Positions 62,284-64,000 of a stretch of 64,000 nucleotides of DNA are shown piece by piece. The notes under the pieces are model-generated. The model made no database searches, was not told where the DNA came from, and saw only the letters and a program-made list of their open reading frames with translations. The stretch's first letter is position 1; each line of letters begins with the position of its first letter. This stretch comes from Anderseniella sp. Its GTDB lineage: Bacteria > Pseudomonadota > Alphaproteobacteria > Rhizobiales > Aestuariivirgaceae. The stretch lies in NCBI GenBank assembly GCA_028289645.1, contig JANQOK010000023.1:186001-250000 (forward strand), in the 5' to 3' direction. A program made the translations under genes and the position numbers.

Positions 62284-63185
62284 GGGTGGCTTGGTATCCT
62301 GCAGCGGGCTTGAGGGTTTGACTGGCGTTCAAGGATGCCTAGCGTGCAGCAGTCCCGGGCGCAATTCAACTAGAGGCCCATAGGGCTTGCCGGGCCTGTG
62401 CGGACGCGTTGGCGGCCGGATCCGCAGCGCTGAAGCTGCAACAACCGTGCAGCCTTAGGCCCATGCGGGCCTTATCCGTGTGTTGCCGTCGCAGGCGCCG
62501 CAGGGCCGGCGCGAGCTTCCCGCCTGGCGATACAGTGGGCCTGCAACCTTATGGGCAGCGCGCAGTATCATGCGGGCGACAATGTCTGCCAGAGGATGCC
62601 CGCCCGTGGAGATAATGGGCAGGATCATGGTCACGGAGACTGGTAAAGTGGGCCAGAATGCCCATGTCCCGCGCAGTGGCCAGTGCATGAGAGCCGGCAC
62701 GATGGCGTGAAATGAGGGGAATGTGATGATGCCCGGGGCCTGCACATAGTTGAACAACGACAGGCCCTCGGGCCGTCAGTCAGGGGGTATTCCGCCGCGG
62801 TTCCCAGACAAGTCATGGTGTCCCTGTCGGCAAGTTGATGAGCGGGCCCAACGGCAGGAGGTTTAAAGACGGGTAAACCGGATCGGCAAGCGGGGGTCGG
62901 CAAGGCGATGCTGTTCTCAGTGCCGGCCGATGTGGCGGCACAAGGGCCAAAAATGCACGGAAAAAACGGACATTCTCGTGCCGTTCAGCGCTATATAGGC
63001 CCGTCATCTGTGTTCAGCGGCACCGTAGAGGTCGATCAAAAGGTGAACATTTGGCCCAACTTGGCTGAAATCCCTGTCGGCGGCTCCGCTCGTCGAGCGG
63101 TATGCGCCTTTTTGGTGGCTTGCAACCATGGCAGGTTTGGCCACAATGCCAGAAACAAACGGGAAGTGCAGGGAACGCAGACAAC
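62284..63185. other. 900-bp region without an intact gene
   Basis: Only short frames are present. A PAP2-like coding fragment on the minus strand (62455-62757) and related pieces in other frames suggest a decayed gene. An AGGCCC/GGGCCT hairpin lies at 62457-62472. The last 180 bases form the leader of the propionyl-CoA synthetase gene. Confidence 0.6.
62455..62900 (-). pseudogene. Decayed PAP2-family phosphatase/transferase gene
   Basis: One minus-strand frame (62455-62757) reads FNYVQAPGIITFPSFHAIVP, then a hydrophobic stretch, then STGGHPLADIVARMI. That resembles the C-terminal half of membrane PAP2 proteins, with FPSFH standing for the SGH motif and GGHxxxD for the last histidine motif. 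The upstream part continues in another frame (LNLLPLGPLINLPTG), so at least one frameshift and several stops break the gene. Call based on motif resemblance by eye. Confidence 0.5.
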
Positions 63186-64000
63186 ATGAAGAGCCGCTAT
63201 CACGATATTTATGCCGGGTGGAAATCGGATCCGGAAGGATTCTGGGCGAAGGCTGCCGGGGACATTGACTGGACCAAGCCATGGGATGAGGTGTTCCAGA
63301 AGGTCGACGGGCTGGACCGGTGGTTTGTGGGGGCCGAATGCAACACCTGCTGGAATTGCGTCGACAGGCATGTCGAGGCCGGGCGCGGCGACCAGGCGGC
63401 GATCATCTATGACTCTCCCATCACCGGCGCCAAGCGCACTTACAGCTATTCCGAACTGCAGGAAGAAGTGGCGTGCTTTGCGCAGGTCCTGACTGACAAG
63501 GGCGCAGCCCGCGGCGACCGCGTCATCATCTACATGCCCATGGTGCCGGAGGCCGCAATCGCCATGCTGGCGTGCGCGCGGCTAGGCGTCATTCACTCTG
63601 TGGTATTTGGCGGATTCGCCGCTGCAGAGCTCGCTACACGTATCAATGACTGCGATCCGAAGCTTATTGTATCATCTTCGTGTGGTATTGAGCCTGGCAG
63701 AGTGATTGCCTACAAGCCTCTGCTGGACGAGGCCATTGAACTCGCCAAGGCAAAGCCGGCGGGTACAATTGTGCTGCAACGCGAACAGGCGACGGCTGAC
63801 ATGAAGGCCGGTTACGATCACGACTGGCAGACGGAAGTTGATGCCGTTCGGGCCGCAGGGCGCGGTGCTGACTGTGTTCCGGTCAAGGCCACCGATCCGC
63901 TTTACATTCTTTACACCTCCGGAACGACGGGACAGCCAAAGGGCGTGGTGCGCGACAATGGCGGGCACATGGTGGCGCTGAAATGGTCGATGTCGGCCAT
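63186..64000 (+). CDS. prpE: Propionyl-CoA synthetase, 3' end beyond the window
   Basis: This is the N-terminal 271 residues of an AMP-forming acyl-CoA synthetase. It has the acetyl/propionyl-CoA synthetase entry domain (YHDIYAGWKSDPEGFWAKAA) and PrpE-type segments: NTCWNCVDRHVEAGRGDQAAIIYDS, VIIYMPMVPEAAIAMLACARLGVIHSVVFGGFAA and ILYTSGTTGQPKGVVRDNGGH. The latter region favours propionate over acetate enzymes. The frame stays open to the window edge. It would make propionyl-CoA from propionate. Confidence 0.9.
   Translation, partial: MKSRYHDIYAGWKSDPEGFWAKAAGDIDWTKPWDEVFQKVDGLDRWFVGAECNTCWNCVDRHVEAGRGDQAAIIYDSPITGAKRTYSYSELQEEVACFAQVLTDKGAARGDRVIIYMPMVPEAAIAMLACARLGVIHSVVFGGFAAAELATRINDCDPKLIVSSSCGIEPGRVIAYKPLLDEAIELAKAKPAGTIVLQREQATADMKAGYDHDWQTEVDAVRAAGRGADCVPVKATDPLYILYTSGTTGQPKGVVRDNGGHMVALKWSMSA

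Overview
The window reads as a chromosomal segment of an alphaproteobacterium, most likely a Hyphomicrobiales (Rhizobiales)-type organism, possibly marine. The pointers are a GapR-family (DUF2312) protein, DUF1244, DUF1036, DUF1194 and DUF6356 proteins, a transhydrogenase with its alpha subunit split in two (PntAA/PntAB), an aa3 oxidase subunit IV-like protein, a zinc-ribbon-less bL36 and an alphaproteobacterial-type bS21. Base composition is evenly GC-rich and genes are densely packed on both strands. No rRNA, tRNA, CRISPR array or complete insertion sequence was found.

Layout. (1) 1-7.8 kb: a purine uptake and oxidation operon, with the 3' part of xdhB, xdhC, and a BMP-type nucleoside/purine ABC importer (ATPase, two permeases, binding protein), ending in a clear terminator. 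(2) 7.8-13.8 kb: a divergent LysR regulator and a polyamine/PotABCD-type ABC importer followed by an Asp/Glu/hydantoin racemase-family enzyme. Two near-identical 36-nt direct repeats, each a hairpin, bracket this block. (3) 13.8-18.4 kb: a DUF1194 exported protein, a membrane-anchored LuxR-type regulator, a Tat-exported CueO-like multicopper oxidase, a GFA-type zinc protein and a tyrosine phosphatase. (4) 18.7-22.4 kb: a 1221-residue serralysin-type RTX metalloprotease. (5) 22.4-30.8 kb: a homocysteine methyltransferase-like enzyme with a covalent-flavin oxidase and a divergent GlxA-type regulator, then a LysR gene divergent from puuD-guaD (urate and guanine catabolism, linking back to region 1) and a ferredoxin-reductase-like flavoprotein.

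(6) 30.8-37.9 kb: small genes including rpmJ (too short for normal ORF calling), a TPR protein, a LysR gene, pyruvate kinase, DUF1036, N-formylglutamate amidohydrolase, DUF1244 and GapR. (7) 38-43.8 kb: an envelope block with a DUF882/M15-like protein, an L,D-transpeptidase with a very arginine-rich N-terminal segment, and an orphan sigma-54 response regulator. (8) 44-53.3 kb: pepF, a DUF3445 haem N-demethylase-like gene and an ABC1/UbiB kinase in one tight cluster, then a coxIV-like gene and pntAA-pntAB-pntB coupled by start/stop overlap to a PhyH-type dioxygenase and an alpha/beta hydrolase. (9) 53.3-58.2 kb: Lrp/AsnC, DUF6356, rpsU, purE-purK, two YdcH-like (DUF465) genes and a DAO-type flavoprotein. 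(10) 58.2-64 kb: a small-ORF region with an unusually complete Shine-Dalgarno sequence, a small secreted protein, a tyrosine recombinase missing several catalytic residues, an acyl-CoA synthetase, a decayed PAP2-family gene, and the 5' part of a propionyl-CoA synthetase that runs off the window.

No unmistakable new system (defence, toxin or biosynthetic) is visible. The observations most worth a second look are the coupled small ORFs at 58.25-58.67 kb, the catalytically substituted integrase, the repeat-bracketed transporter cassette, the modular RTX protease, and the dioxygenase/hydrolase pair attached to the transhydrogenase operon.
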